Assembly: GCA_905216045.1 (NCBI GenBank)
Contig: CAJMSL010000011.1
Span: 1-27,957 of the forward strand
Direction: 5' to 3'
DNA length: 27,957 nucleotides
DNA from: an uncultured bacterium
GTDB lineage: Bacteria; Actinomycetota; Coriobacteriia; Coriobacteriales; Coriobacteriaceae
The notes beneath the pieces are model-generated. The model did not search any database and was not told where the DNA came from. It worked only from the letters and a program-made list of their open reading frames with translations. This document shows, piece after piece, positions 7,249 through 15,717 of the stretch (position 1 is the first letter of the stretch; each line of letters begins with the position of its first letter). Both the position numbers and the translations under genes were made by a program.

Positions 7249-9156
7249 ATGGAACAGATTATCTTGAACATACTCGAGGCTCTGCGTCGCGGCGAGACCG
7301 TGGACGACAAAGCGCTCGTCAAACTGATACATGCCGAGGCGCGCCGTGAGGGTGCCGACAAACGCGATTTGGCCAAGCGCCGTCTGCTGCCGTTCTACCA
7401 GCGGGTAAAACGTGAGGAGCCGGCTCGTTGGGCTGGGTGGAATGTCGATGCCGAGCTGGAACGTCGACTGCTGCAGGTGCTGCGTATGAAGCCTCGTCGC
7501 ACGGCTTCGGGCGTGGCGACCATTACCGTTATCACCAAGCCCTGGCCATGCTCGGGCGATTGCCTGTTTTGTCCCAACGATCTGCGCATGCCCAAAAGCT
7601 ACCTGCACGCCGAGCCGGCGTGCGCCCGTGCGGAGCAAAATTGCTTTGACCCGTATCTGCAGGTGAGCGCTCGTCTGACCGCGCTTTCGCAGATGGGGCA
7701 CGCAACCGATAAGATTGAGCTCATCGTGCTCGGTGGCACCTGGAGCGACTATCCGCAAGGGTATCAGACGTGGTTTATGTCGGAGCTTTTCCGTGCGCTC
7801 AATGACGATGCCGTCGCCGGCGTGGCGGCCAACCCCATGCTGGCGCGTCCGGGCATCAGCCGTGCCGAGGCGGGGCGCCTGCTCGATGACGCTCCCGCCG
7901 ATGCGCTGCCGCCGGTGGTAACAGAGCGCCGCGAGCGCTATCGGGTTGCCGGCATTGCGACAGACGAGGCTGAGCTTGCTGCTGGCGTTGCCGACGAGCA
8001 GGAGCGTGTGGATGCTGCCGTGGGCGGCTACAACCGCGCGGTGCGTCGTCTGTACGGCCCTGGTACGCCGTGGGGCGAGGTTGCCAAGTGGCAGACGGCA
8101 ACGATGGAGGAACTTGAGCGTCAGCAGCGCATCAACGAGACGGCGAAGCATCGCGTGGTGGGGCTCGTTATCGAGACGCGCCCCGATGCCGTAACGCCGC
8201 AGGCGCTTACGCTCATCCGCCGCCTGGGCTGCACCAAGATCCAGATGGGTATTCAGAGTCTCGACCAACATTTGCTCGATATCAACGAGCGTCGTATTTC
8301 GGTGGCGCAGATCGAGCGGGCGTTTTCGCTTGCGCGCCTGTTTGGCTTTAAGATCCACGCGCATTTTATGCTTAACTTGCTGGGCGCCACGCCCGAGGGG
8401 GACAAGCGCGACTACGAACGCTTTATGACCGAAGGGGCCTTTATGCCCGACGAGGTCAAGGTTTACCCGTGTGCGCTCATCGAGGGCTCGCGTCTGGTGG
8501 GCTGCTACGAGCGCGGCGAGTGGCGTCCCTATACCGAGGAAGAGCTGCTCGATGTGCTGGCCGACGACATCGTGGTGACGCCGGCGTTCTGCCGCATCAG
8601 TCGCATGATCCGCGACTTTAGTTCCGACGACATCATGGTGGGCAACAAGAAACCCAACCTGCGTCAGCTCGTCGAAAACCGCTTGGCCGCTCGGGGTGAC
8701 GGTGCGACGGTGCGCGAGATTCGCTATCGCGAGATCAGCACGGCGGGTGCCGACTTGGATGAGCTATCTCTTGATGAGGAGGTGGCGTACGAGACGCCGG
8801 TGACGCACGAGTGCTTTTTGCAGTGGGTGACGCCGCAGGGCAAGATCGCGGGCTTTTTGCGGTTGTCGCTGCCCGACCATTCGTTTGTTGCCGCGCATGC
8901 GGACGAGTTGCTGACGATGCCGGACGAGGCGATGATTCGCGAGGTACACGTGTATGGCATGGCGGCGCGCGTGGGGTATCAAGGCCAGGCGGCCCAGCAC
9001 CATGGGTTGGGGCGTCTGCTCGTAGAGCGTGCGTGCGAGATTGCCCGGGATGCGGGTTATACGCGCATCAGCGTGATCAGCGCGATTGGTACGCGCGAGT
9101 ACTATCGCCATTTGGGTTTGTACGATCATGGACTCTATCTGCAAAAGGAGCTCTAG
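7249..9156 (+). CDS. elp3: Elp3-type tRNA U34 modification enzyme (radical SAM plus GNAT)
   Basis: A 635-aa protein with full Elp3 architecture. After an N-terminal helical region, the radical SAM domain starts at about 85 with TITVITKPWPCSGDCLFCPN, in which Cys101, Cys105 and Cys108 form the CxxxCxxC iron-sulfur site. GGTWSDYP (162-169) and VIETRPDAVTP follow. The C-terminal GNAT domain (from about 500) contains EVHVYGMAARVG and the acetyl-CoA loop QHHGLGRLLVERACEIA, which is very close to eukaryotic Elp3. In eukaryotes this subunit makes cm5U at the tRNA wobble position within Elongator; bacterial homologues act without the other subunits. ATG 7249 is used. The following gene starts immediately after its stop. 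Single-subunit Elp3 is uncommon in bacteria, so the call is worth attention. Confidence 0.9.
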   Translation: MEQIILNILEALRRGETVDDKALVKLIHAEARREGADKRDLAKRRLLPFYQRVKREEPARWAGWNVDAELERRLLQVLRMKPRRTASGVATITVITKPWPCSGDCLFCPNDLRMPKSYLHAEPACARAEQNCFDPYLQVSARLTALSQMGHATDKIELIVLGGTWSDYPQGYQTWFMSELFRALNDDAVAGVAANPMLARPGISRAEAGRLLDDAPADALPPVVTERRERYRVAGIATDEAELAAGVADEQERVDAAVGGYNRAVRRLYGPGTPWGEVAKWQTATMEELERQQRINETAKHRVVGLVIETRPDAVTPQALTLIRRLGCTKIQMGIQSLDQHLLDINERRISVAQIERAFSLARLFGFKIHAHFMLNLLGATPEGDKRDYERFMTEGAFMPDEVKVYPCALIEGSRLVGCYERGEWRPYTEEELLDVLADDIVVTPAFCRISRMIRDFSSDDIMVGNKKPNLRQLVENRLAARGDGATVREIRYREISTAGADLDELSLDEEVAYETPVTHECFLQWVTPQGKIAGFLRLSLPDHSFVAAHADELLTMPDEAMIREVHVYGMAARVGYQGQAAQHHGLGRLLVERACEIARDAGYTRISVISAIGTREYYRHLGLYDHGLYLQKEL

Positions 9157-10035
9157 ATGAACAAGCCGAGTGTTTCTGCTGGCGTCGTTGCCGGCGTTGC
9201 CCTGGGAGCCGCGGCGCTTGGTGCGGCCGCCGTCGCTGTTCGTGCTGCCTGTCTGCAGGTTGCGCGAACCCGCAATGGGTTGGCGCGTGTGAAACGCGTG
9301 CACGATGGGGACGGCGATGAGATTCGCGTGTTGGTGCAAGGCGGCGTCTACCAAAGCGCAAGCTACGTTGGTGAGCGTTGGGCGGAGCCCGTCTTTGCGT
9401 ACTATCGTGCGTTTGACGACGTGTTTGAGTCCGAGGATGCGATGCACGATGCTTATGGTCACGGCATCAACCGCATGCTTGTGCTGGGTGGCGGCGGGTT
9501 TGCCTATCCTAAGTTCGCGCTGATGTCGCACGAGGGCTTGCGCATGGACGTCATCGAGTATGACGGAGAGATTACGCGCCTGGCGCGCCGCTGGTTCTAC
9601 CTAGACGAGCTGGAGCGCGCGGCGGGCGATCGCCTGCGGGTGATAACCGCTGAGGCTCGCTCGTATTTGGGTGTGACGAGCGTGGGCCATCGTCGCTACG
9701 ACGTGGTCGTGAGCGATTGCTTTGGCGGTGCCGAGCCCGTACGCGAGCTGGCGACGGTTGAGGCATTGCGTTTGGTGCGGGGCAGCCTAAATGTCGGTGG
9801 CGTCTACGTTGCCAATATCGTGAGTGCAAACGAGGGGAGCGATGTGACGTTCCTGCGCGACTGTGCCGCCACGGCGCTTGAGGTGTTCGACCATGCTTGG
9901 GTGGTCCCATGTGGCGATGCAGAGTTCGGCGGCGAGGAAAACTACCTGCTCATCGCCAGCGACGGCAACTACGCCTTTGCCGAAGCCGTGCCCTTCGACA
10001 CCGACTTCCTCGGCACCGTCCTTCACGACAAATAA
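9157..10035 (+). CDS. Spermidine-synthase-like methyltransferase-fold protein with N-terminal membrane segment
   Basis: A 292-aa protein. Residues 7-33 are a hydrophobic Ala/Val/Gly-rich segment that is either an uncleaved membrane anchor or a signal. The rest is a spermidine-synthase-type Rossmann domain: VLGGGGFAYPK (109-119), DVIEYDGEITRLARRWF (131-147) and YDVVVSDCFGG (181-191). The family includes true aminopropyltransferases and many orphan enzymes; the DCFGG loop lacks the usual polyamine-binding D-x-x-D/P pattern, so substrate is unknown. It begins directly after the elp3 stop (TAG then ATG), indicating one operon. It converges on the helicase at 10062 with only 26 bp between. Confidence 0.7.
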   Translation: MNKPSVSAGVVAGVALGAAALGAAAVAVRAACLQVARTRNGLARVKRVHDGDGDEIRVLVQGGVYQSASYVGERWAEPVFAYYRAFDDVFESEDAMHDAYGHGINRMLVLGGGGFAYPKFALMSHEGLRMDVIEYDGEITRLARRWFYLDELERAAGDRLRVITAEARSYLGVTSVGHRRYDVVVSDCFGGAEPVRELATVEALRLVRGSLNVGGVYVANIVSANEGSDVTFLRDCAATALEVFDHAWVVPCGDAEFGGEENYLLIASDGNYAFAEAVPFDTDFLGTVLHDK

Positions 10036-10061
10036 GTTTCCCCGTCCCAAAAAGACTGGTC

Positions 10062-12506
10062 TTAGGCGTGGTCGCGCCAGCCGAGAACGCGCTGCTTCAT
10101 GCCTTCGATGTCGAGCACGCCTTCGGCAAAGCCCTTGCGCACGAGCTCCTCGGGAACGTACTCGTCGTAGCGATCAAAATAAGGCACCTCGCCGGGATAG
10201 ACGAGCTCGATGGGATCGAAGTCCTTCACGGCCTCGGCGGCGAGCACCTCAAAGAACGTCTCCTCGTCGGCCTTCATCTTAAACTGCATAAAGTACGGGC
10301 GTGATGGGTCGAGTCCGCGAAGGCCCAGCTCCGCGGCGCACTTAATCTTGAGCATGCGCTCGAGTGCCAAAAAGGCGTAGCTGCCCAGCCAGGTGAAGAG
10401 CACCCAGGTGTCGCCACCCAGGTTGATGAGTGGCTTAGTTCCCGCACCCGAAATCTCGGCCGTATGGCGAGCCTGTGCAAGACGTGCCCGTGCGTTGCCC
10501 ATGAGATACGGATATGCCGCATGCTCGTTGAGCGCTTTGCGCATGCGCTCGAGTACATGCGTATTGATGTCTCCGGGGCAGTCGCCAAAGTAGGCCGGCA
10601 CCCGGCCCTTGACCTGCGTGGCAAAGACAGTGTGGCGCTTCCAGTCCACTTCCTCGACAATCCAGCAGTGTCCGGCGATGGCGATGCGCTCACCGGGCGG
10701 GGGCGGATTAACAATCGTGCCCAGCTCGGCCGCCTCGCTGCGAACGGTGAACTCCTCGTTTTCCTGGAACACGGCGTAGAACTTAAAGTTGTTGATGATG
10801 CGCTCGCCCGCGAGACCCACGATGAGCCCGCCACCTTCGGTGACCTGGATATGGTCGATCTTAATGAGGTGACGTAGCAGCACACGGTAATCGTCTGCCG
10901 AGACACGGTGGAAATAGCTGAGCGTGAGCACGCGCTGGGCAAGTTCGGCCGGCGTGAGCTCGCCGGTGCTGGCGAGGGTCGACATAGTCTGGTGATAGAG
11001 CAGGCTGTAGGGGAGTCGATCGAGCTCGGGCGGCTCGACCCACTTTTCCTCGCGATAGAGTTGTACGAGCGCGATACCCTGCAGGAGCTTCCACGGAATG
11101 GTCTCGGGCATCATCGTGCGCGGCTCGGGTTCTTCCTCGCGCATGACAAACCACATCTCGGGCGGAAGATCGCGGCGTCCCGTGCGCCCCATGCGCTGCA
11201 AAAAGGAGCTGACGGTAAACGGTGCAGCGATCTGGAACGCGCGCTCCAGGCGGCCGATATCGATACCGAGCTCCAGCGTAGAGGTGGTGACGGTTGTCTG
11301 CGCCTGCTCCTCGTCGCGCATGAGCCCCTCGGCCGTCTCGCGCAGCGATGCTGAAAGATTGCCGTGATGGATCAGAAAGCGGTCGGGCTCGTGTCGACTT
11401 TCGCAGTAGCTGCGCAGCATGGAGCACACAGCCTCTGCCTCCTCGCGCGAGTTGGCAAAGACCAGGCACTTGCGGCCGCGCGTATGCTCAAAGATATAGC
11501 CCATACCGGGGTCGGCGTTGTCGGGCGCCGTGGCGGTGGGGGTGAGAAGCGCCTGCTCGGTCGCTCGTGGGATGTCGACTTCGCCCTCGGGGGCCGAGGA
11601 AGTTTGGCGGTCCTTGGGAGTGGCCTTGCCCCGTGCCCGCTCACGACGTTGACGGCGCTCCTCTTGTGTGAGCTGTCCGCTGTGACGCATGTCTTGGGCG
11701 CCGGCGGGCAGTGCCGCGGATGCCGCCGCCTCGATGCGCTCGCACGCAAGCACTTCGGCCTCTTGAGGACCTGTGCCCATGAATCCCCGTTGCTGTGCCT
11801 GGGGGCCCGAGTTGTAGAAGTGCTCCATGGAGATGCGCCACACGCGGCGCGGCTCTTCAAAGCGTGGGATAACGCAGTCGCGCCCCGTTCCCTGTGAGAG
11901 AAAGGCACCCGTGCGCTCGGGGTCGCCGATGGTGGCCGAAAGGCCAATGCGTCGAGGTTGCACGCCGGCCATGCGCGAGAGTCGCTCGATAAGGCAGAGC
12001 GTCTGCCCGCCACGGTCGCCGCGCATGAGCGAGTGGACCTCATCGATGACCACATAGCGCAGGTCGCAAAACATGCGCGGGATCGCCATGTGCTTATGGA
12101 TTAAGAGCGCCTCGAGTGACTCGGGCGTAATCTGCAAGATGCCGTTCGGTTTTTTGATGAGCTTAGCCTTGTGCGACTGCGAGACATCGCCATGCCAGTG
12201 CCAGACAGGGATATCGGCCTCTTCGCACAGGTCATTGAGACGGACGAACTGATCATTGATGAGTGCCTTGAGGGGGCCAATGTAGAGGGCACCAACGCTT
12301 GCGGGCGGGTTCTCCCAAAACTCGGTCAGGATGGGAAAGAAGGCCGCTTCGGTTTTGCCGGAAGCTGTGGATGCCGTTAGGAGCACATTGTCTTGTGTGT
12401 TAAAGATGGCGTCTGCCGCCGCAACCTGGATAGAGCGCAGGCTCTCCCAATCGTGGGAGTAGATGAAGTCTTGGATAAACGGGGCGTAGCGGTCAAAGGC
12501 GTTCAC
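10062..12506 (-). CDS. Lhr-like/BrxHI-like DEAD/DEAH-box helicase of the TerB module
   Basis: An 814-aa superfamily 2 helicase. The Walker A is TASTASGKTEAA (44-55), the DExH box DEVH (155-158), motif III SAT (190-192), and motif VI QRMGRTGRRD. After motif III a charged low-complexity insert (about 225-330, rich in Arg/Gln/Glu) interrupts the two RecA domains. The C-terminal third carries winged-helix-like and Lhr-type domains. It resembles Lhr and the BREX type 2 helicase BrxHI. I chose GTG 12506, which has AGGAGG four nucleotides upstream; the longer start to 12548 lacks this. It lies downstream of the BrxD-like ATPase and TerB genes on the same strand, separated by a hairpin, and I infer that the three act together on DNA or RNA. 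Confidence 0.82.
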   Translation of the reverse strand: MNAFDRYAPFIQDFIYSHDWESLRSIQVAAADAIFNTQDNVLLTASTASGKTEAAFFPILTEFWENPPASVGALYIGPLKALINDQFVRLNDLCEEADIPVWHWHGDVSQSHKAKLIKKPNGILQITPESLEALLIHKHMAIPRMFCDLRYVVIDEVHSLMRGDRGGQTLCLIERLSRMAGVQPRRIGLSATIGDPERTGAFLSQGTGRDCVIPRFEEPRRVWRISMEHFYNSGPQAQQRGFMGTGPQEAEVLACERIEAAASAALPAGAQDMRHSGQLTQEERRQRRERARGKATPKDRQTSSAPEGEVDIPRATEQALLTPTATAPDNADPGMGYIFEHTRGRKCLVFANSREEAEAVCSMLRSYCESRHEPDRFLIHHGNLSASLRETAEGLMRDEEQAQTTVTTSTLELGIDIGRLERAFQIAAPFTVSSFLQRMGRTGRRDLPPEMWFVMREEEPEPRTMMPETIPWKLLQGIALVQLYREEKWVEPPELDRLPYSLLYHQTMSTLASTGELTPAELAQRVLTLSYFHRVSADDYRVLLRHLIKIDHIQVTEGGGLIVGLAGERIINNFKFYAVFQENEEFTVRSEAAELGTIVNPPPPGERIAIAGHCWIVEEVDWKRHTVFATQVKGRVPAYFGDCPGDINTHVLERMRKALNEHAAYPYLMGNARARLAQARHTAEISGAGTKPLINLGGDTWVLFTWLGSYAFLALERMLKIKCAAELGLRGLDPSRPYFMQFKMKADEETFFEVLAAEAVKDFDPIELVYPGEVPYFDRYDEYVPEELVRKGFAEGVLDIEGMKQRVLGWRDHA

Positions 12507-12559
12507 GGGGCCTCCTCTCAAAAACGAATCTCTCAACGCGGCTGGCAACGGCTTGCTGC

Positions 12560-12588
12560 ATTACAGTCTCAACGTTCGCCCAGATAAA
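12560..12588 (-). promoter_or_regulatory. Candidate promoter for the Lhr-like helicase
   Basis: On the minus strand a -10-like TGTAAT (12565-12560, five of six consensus bases) is preceded at 17 bp by TTTATC (12588-12583, weak -35). It sits just after the hairpin that ends the ATPase transcript and about 55 nt before the GTG. This would let the helicase be expressed separately. Confidence 0.3.
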
Positions 12589-12624
12589 ACCTGCCAAAAT
12601 AAACCTGTCCCTTTTTGGCAGGTT
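12588..12624 (-). terminator. Hairpin terminator overlapping the ATPase stop codon
   Basis: On the minus strand AACCTGCCAAAA (12624-12613) pairs perfectly with TTTTGGCAGGTT (12599-12588) across a 13-nt loop and is followed by TTATC, giving a run of T. The TAA stop of the upstream gene (12625-12623) lies in the foot of the stem. The loop contains another CAGGTT that can pair with the same 5' arm, so an alternative 6-bp hairpin is possible. The A-rich side also makes it usable on the plus strand. Confidence 0.65.
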
Positions 12625-13927
12625 AGATGGTGAATTCGGCGAAGTTACGGTCGCCGCCTGCGGTGCCGGTGTCGCCTGTTGCTGCTGCCGGCACCAGCGC
12701 GTCGCCGCCGACGCTTTGCAGCAGCTCGGCTACGTTGGCGTCGGGGGTCTGGCATAGGATGTCGAGCAGCTCGATAAAGTCGCGAATGACTTCACGCGGC
12801 GTCAGATGTGTGTCGGCTCCCACACGACCGAACTCGATCTTGAGGAAGTCCACCAAGTCGTTCTCGGTAAGCGTGGGCGTCCAGCCAAAGTAGCCGGCGT
12901 GAATTTGCATGAGTTTTTCGATCAGCACCAGCAGCTCCTCGTAGGTGAGTGGCTGCAGACGGATGATGGGCGCGAGCATGTCCTTAAGGTCCTCGCGTGC
13001 AAAGCGGCCTTGAGCGAGTCGGCTGCGCAGGGCCTCGTAGGAGAACACGCCGCGGCGGCGGTCTTCGATGGAGGTTGGCGTGCCGCCCATGATCATGCCC
13101 AGGTACTGCGCCTTGCCCTGGAGTGTGTCGTTGTACATGGTCAGGATCTTCTCGTAGTTGTACTGGCGCGTGATCGCGTTGGGAATCTTATACAGATTCA
13201 CGAGCTCGTCGATGAGCACCAACATACCCTTGTAGCCGCTGCAGACCAAAAAACGCGCGATGAGCTTAACGTAGTCGTACCAGTCGTCATCGCTGATGAT
13301 GGTCGAGGAGCCCAGCTCGGCGCGAGCCTCGCTCTTGGTACGGTATTCGCCGCGGGTCCATTTGGTCACGCGGCTCATGGCTTCTTCGTCGCCCTCGGAT
13401 ACGGCCGTGCGATAGCGGCGGAGCATGCGGGTGAAGTCGAAGCCGTGGACCATTTCCTCGAGCGGGGCCAGTTGGGCATTGACGACCGACTCGTCGACGT
13501 CGGCGTACGAGGCGACCCAGCGATCAAGAATAAGGTTGAGCGCACCGCCCTCGGGGCGCGTCTTGGTCGATATATTGCGTATGAGCTCGCGGTAGGTGGC
13601 AAGGCCCTGCCCCTGCCCGCCCTGCAGACGGCGCTCGGGGGATAAGTCTGCATCGGCGACGACGAATCCCTCACCCATGGCGTGCGTGCGGATGGTCTGG
13701 AGCAAAAAGCTCTTGCCGGCGCCGTAACGACCGACCAGAAAGCGGAAGCTCGCACCACCGTCGGCGATGAGACTCAGATCGGTGAGCAGGGCGCGGATCT
13801 CGACCTCGCGCCCTACGGTAATGTAGGGAAGGCCGATGCGCGGGACCACGCCGCCCTTGAGCGAGTTGAGAATGACGGCAGCGACGCGCTTGGGCACGCG
13901 GGGTGCTGCGGATGCGGTATCACTCAT
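12623..13927 (-). CDS. BrxD-like P-loop ATPase (DUF2791 family) of the TerB module
   Basis: A 434-aa AAA/STAND-like ATPase. Walker A is GRYGAGKS (66-73), the Walker B strand is LVLIDELVNLYKI (236-248), and GMIMGGTPTSIEDRRRG resembles a sensor region. Its overall pattern, beginning VPRIGLPYITVGRE and continuing through a conserved RYGAGKSF, fits DUF2791, the family of the BREX ATP-binding protein BrxD. The last 30 residues are Ala/Gly-rich. Its ATG overlaps the 3' end of the TerB reading frame by 8 nt (ATGAGTGA), which shows translational coupling to TerB. With the helicase downstream it makes a three-protein set. The ATPase is intact; its exact role (motor, loader or switch) is not known. Confidence 0.8.
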   Translation of the reverse strand: MSDTASAAPRVPKRVAAVILNSLKGGVVPRIGLPYITVGREVEIRALLTDLSLIADGGASFRFLVGRYGAGKSFLLQTIRTHAMGEGFVVADADLSPERRLQGGQGQGLATYRELIRNISTKTRPEGGALNLILDRWVASYADVDESVVNAQLAPLEEMVHGFDFTRMLRRYRTAVSEGDEEAMSRVTKWTRGEYRTKSEARAELGSSTIISDDDWYDYVKLIARFLVCSGYKGMLVLIDELVNLYKIPNAITRQYNYEKILTMYNDTLQGKAQYLGMIMGGTPTSIEDRRRGVFSYEALRSRLAQGRFAREDLKDMLAPIIRLQPLTYEELLVLIEKLMQIHAGYFGWTPTLTENDLVDFLKIEFGRVGADTHLTPREVIRDFIELLDILCQTPDANVAELLQSVGGDALVPAAATGDTGTAGGDRNFAEFTI

Positions 13928-14213
13928 GGTCTAGGTATCCTCTCACGTCTGCTTCGTAGTCCTCAATAATCTGCGGCCCTGCCGCGCTAAATTCAATTAC
14001 GGTGTCGCCCACCAGGTCAAAGAGCGCCTCGTTGATGGTATCGACGAGCATGTCCTCGCTCTGTCCCGAGTGCGCCACTGCCGATGTCGCTTGCGCTGCG
14101 TTTTGCTCGAGCAGTGCGCGAAGGAAGGCATCTGCGGCGGGCGCGAGTTCGTTTGTGGCGTCAGCGGGCGCAGCAGCTGCGAACGCGGGCGTCGGCGCGA
14201 GAAGCGGTGCCAC
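13920..14213 (-). CDS. Separated C-terminal piece of the TerB_C region (downstream of in-frame TAG)
   Basis: This reading frame is exactly continuous with the TerB protein upstream: after the TAG at 14255-14253 the frame stays open for 110 codons to the TGA at 13922-13920. The last 40 residues (DTINEALFDLVGDTVIEF, then PQIIEDYEADVRGYL) are the conserved end of TerB_C domains. Residues before that are an Ala/Pro-rich linker. A GTG at 14213 could in theory start it, but there is no good ribosome-binding site before it, so it is more likely the stranded end of one gene than a real separate gene. It could still be made if the TAG is suppressed or if translation restarts. The 3' end overlaps the ATPase start. 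Confidence 0.55.
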   Translation of the reverse strand: MAPLLAPTPAFAAAAPADATNELAPAADAFLRALLEQNAAQATSAVAHSGQSEDMLVDTINEALFDLVGDTVIEFSAAGPQIIEDYEADVRGYLDHE

Positions 14214-14252
14214 GACACCAAACTGTTCGGTGGATATGGTCGGCGCGTCGGT

Positions 14253-15680
14253 CTAGTCCTGCCGAATGGGTGCCACGACCGGTTCGACAATCGCGTCGGT
14301 TACGGGCTCGGCTTCCGGTTGCCCTGAGTCCGCTGCCTCGGCTTCTGCGGATGCGTCGTCCTCGCGTTCCTCATCGATCAAAAGCGCTTCGCGCGTTTGC
14401 GCGGCGGCGCTCCGAATGTGCCCCAGCTGGCTCAAATCGATATCGATCTTGATGGGCTGGTGTGCGGCGTCCAACGAAAGCCATGCCATGATCTCGTCAT
14501 CGATGATCTTGGCCAGATATTTGGGGACCTTCTCCTCCTTCAGGGGGTGGGTGGGGTCTAGGGCCAGGCGTAGGCGTTGGTCGCAGGCGCGCATCATCTC
14601 ACCAAGCTTGCTGCTTTTTTGCCTGCTGCCGTGAATTCGCATGCATTCCCAAAAGCCGTTTTGGCAGCGGTAGATGTGAATGGGGTCCAGGCGATATTCG
14701 CAGTCCTCGTGGCGCTCGGGCGCAAAGAATACGGCCGAGGCAAACATGGTGTAGGGCATGGCCGTCTCCTCCCCAAATAAGCTCGCCACGATGTCGGTCT
14801 TTCGGTGCGTGTCATAGTAGCGCGCCATACGGACATACACGGCGCACGCCACGTGGCGCAGATCGCGGTGGTGGCTGCGGTCGAGCCGCGAGTTACTTAG
14901 GTTGTACGTGGAGAGGGCGTTGATGGCGGCCATGAGTCGCTCCTCGCGCACCTCATCGGGCGGAAGGGGGAGCGTGGGCTCGGAGGTTTTGCGACGCTTA
15001 GGGGTCTGGCCGGACGGTGCCGGTGCTGGTACAAGGTCTCGCGCTGCGCGGCGTAGCTCGATAAGGGCGTTATCGAACATGACGGTTTTAGAGTCGCGAA
15101 GTAGCTTGGGGTCGAGTCCGTGGAAAACGGCGTAATCCTGCAGCCACACGCGCGCAAACCGGTCGATGCCGGGCTCGAAGGCGCGATAGACATCCCAAAA
15201 GGCCTTGATCTTGTTAAAACCTTCGAGCGGATCATCTATGCCAATGCCGCAAATCAGCTCATAGAGATACAGAAAGGCAAAGGATGTAGACGTTTCCTCG
15301 ACGGTTCCGCGGCGCACTTGGGCACGCCAGGTAAAGTAGCCGCGCAACTGCCGGTCGCTCATGGCATTGTAGGTGGGAAAGTACGACTTAAAGGTGCCGT
15401 TGTAGGGACAGTCGTCCTCAAAGTCGGCCATCAGCAAGCCTTGGCGGTAGAAAAGCTCGGCCTCCGATAGCCAGCGGCCCGCGCCGCCCTTGGGGTCATC
15501 CTGCCAGCGCGATATCTCGCGCATCTTGCGGTATTGGTCGGGGAGGAAATTCTGCATCTGTCGGCCGGTTTTGAGAATCGGCTCGTCTGCGTAGATTTCG
15601 TTTGAGAAGCGGGCGGACTGATGGGTCCGGGCCTCGGCCATAATGCGCTCGATGAGCATCTTGATGTCCTGGTCGGCCAC
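14253..15680 (-). CDS. TerB_N/TerB_C domain protein, interrupted by in-frame TAG
   Basis: A 475-aa protein to the TAG, 586 codons if that codon were read through. Residues about 65-230 are TerB_N, with YFTWRAQVRRG (115-125) and SFAFLYLYELICGIG (133-147) as key blocks. The first part of TerB_C is at about 385-440 (IKIDIDLSQLGHIR, then TREALLIDEERED). The remainder of TerB_C lies after the TAG in the same frame. The stop falls in a variable Ala/Glu/Pro linker; CAG GAC TAG ACC suggests a single-base change of CAG, or another sense codon, to TAG. GTG 15680 has GGAGAA just upstream. TerB_N/TerB_C proteins are linked to phage- and stress-response Ter networks. Neighbouring ATPase and helicase support a nucleic-acid role. 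Confidence 0.78.
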   Translation of the reverse strand: MADQDIKMLIERIMAEARTHQSARFSNEIYADEPILKTGRQMQNFLPDQYRKMREISRWQDDPKGGAGRWLSEAELFYRQGLLMADFEDDCPYNGTFKSYFPTYNAMSDRQLRGYFTWRAQVRRGTVEETSTSFAFLYLYELICGIGIDDPLEGFNKIKAFWDVYRAFEPGIDRFARVWLQDYAVFHGLDPKLLRDSKTVMFDNALIELRRAARDLVPAPAPSGQTPKRRKTSEPTLPLPPDEVREERLMAAINALSTYNLSNSRLDRSHHRDLRHVACAVYVRMARYYDTHRKTDIVASLFGEETAMPYTMFASAVFFAPERHEDCEYRLDPIHIYRCQNGFWECMRIHGSRQKSSKLGEMMRACDQRLRLALDPTHPLKEEKVPKYLAKIIDDEIMAWLSLDAAHQPIKIDIDLSQLGHIRSAAAQTREALLIDEEREDDASAEAEAADSGQPEAEPVTDAIVEPVVAPIRQD

Positions 15681-15717
15681 CGCTTCTCCTCTCCTAACGC
15701 AGCTTCGGTGACCTCAT

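Noticed and set aside
7045..8364. Long open frame (439 codons) on the minus strand.
   Set aside because: It lies opposite elp3, whose motifs are unmistakable; the antisense translation is Arg/His/Ala-rich without domains, as expected from high-GC shadow frames.
10045..10064. AAGAC-TG-GTCTT inverted repeat with T-run between the convergent spermidine-synthase-like and helicase genes.
   Set aside because: Five base pairs with a two-base loop cannot form a stable terminator hairpin.
12806..13645. Plus-strand open frame of 279 codons.
   Set aside because: It is the shadow of the BrxD-like ATPase, which has Walker A and B motifs on the other strand.
10062..15680. A complete BREX locus.
   Set aside because: Only BrxD-like and BrxHI-like components are seen; no PglX, PglZ, BrxC or PglW homologue is in the window.
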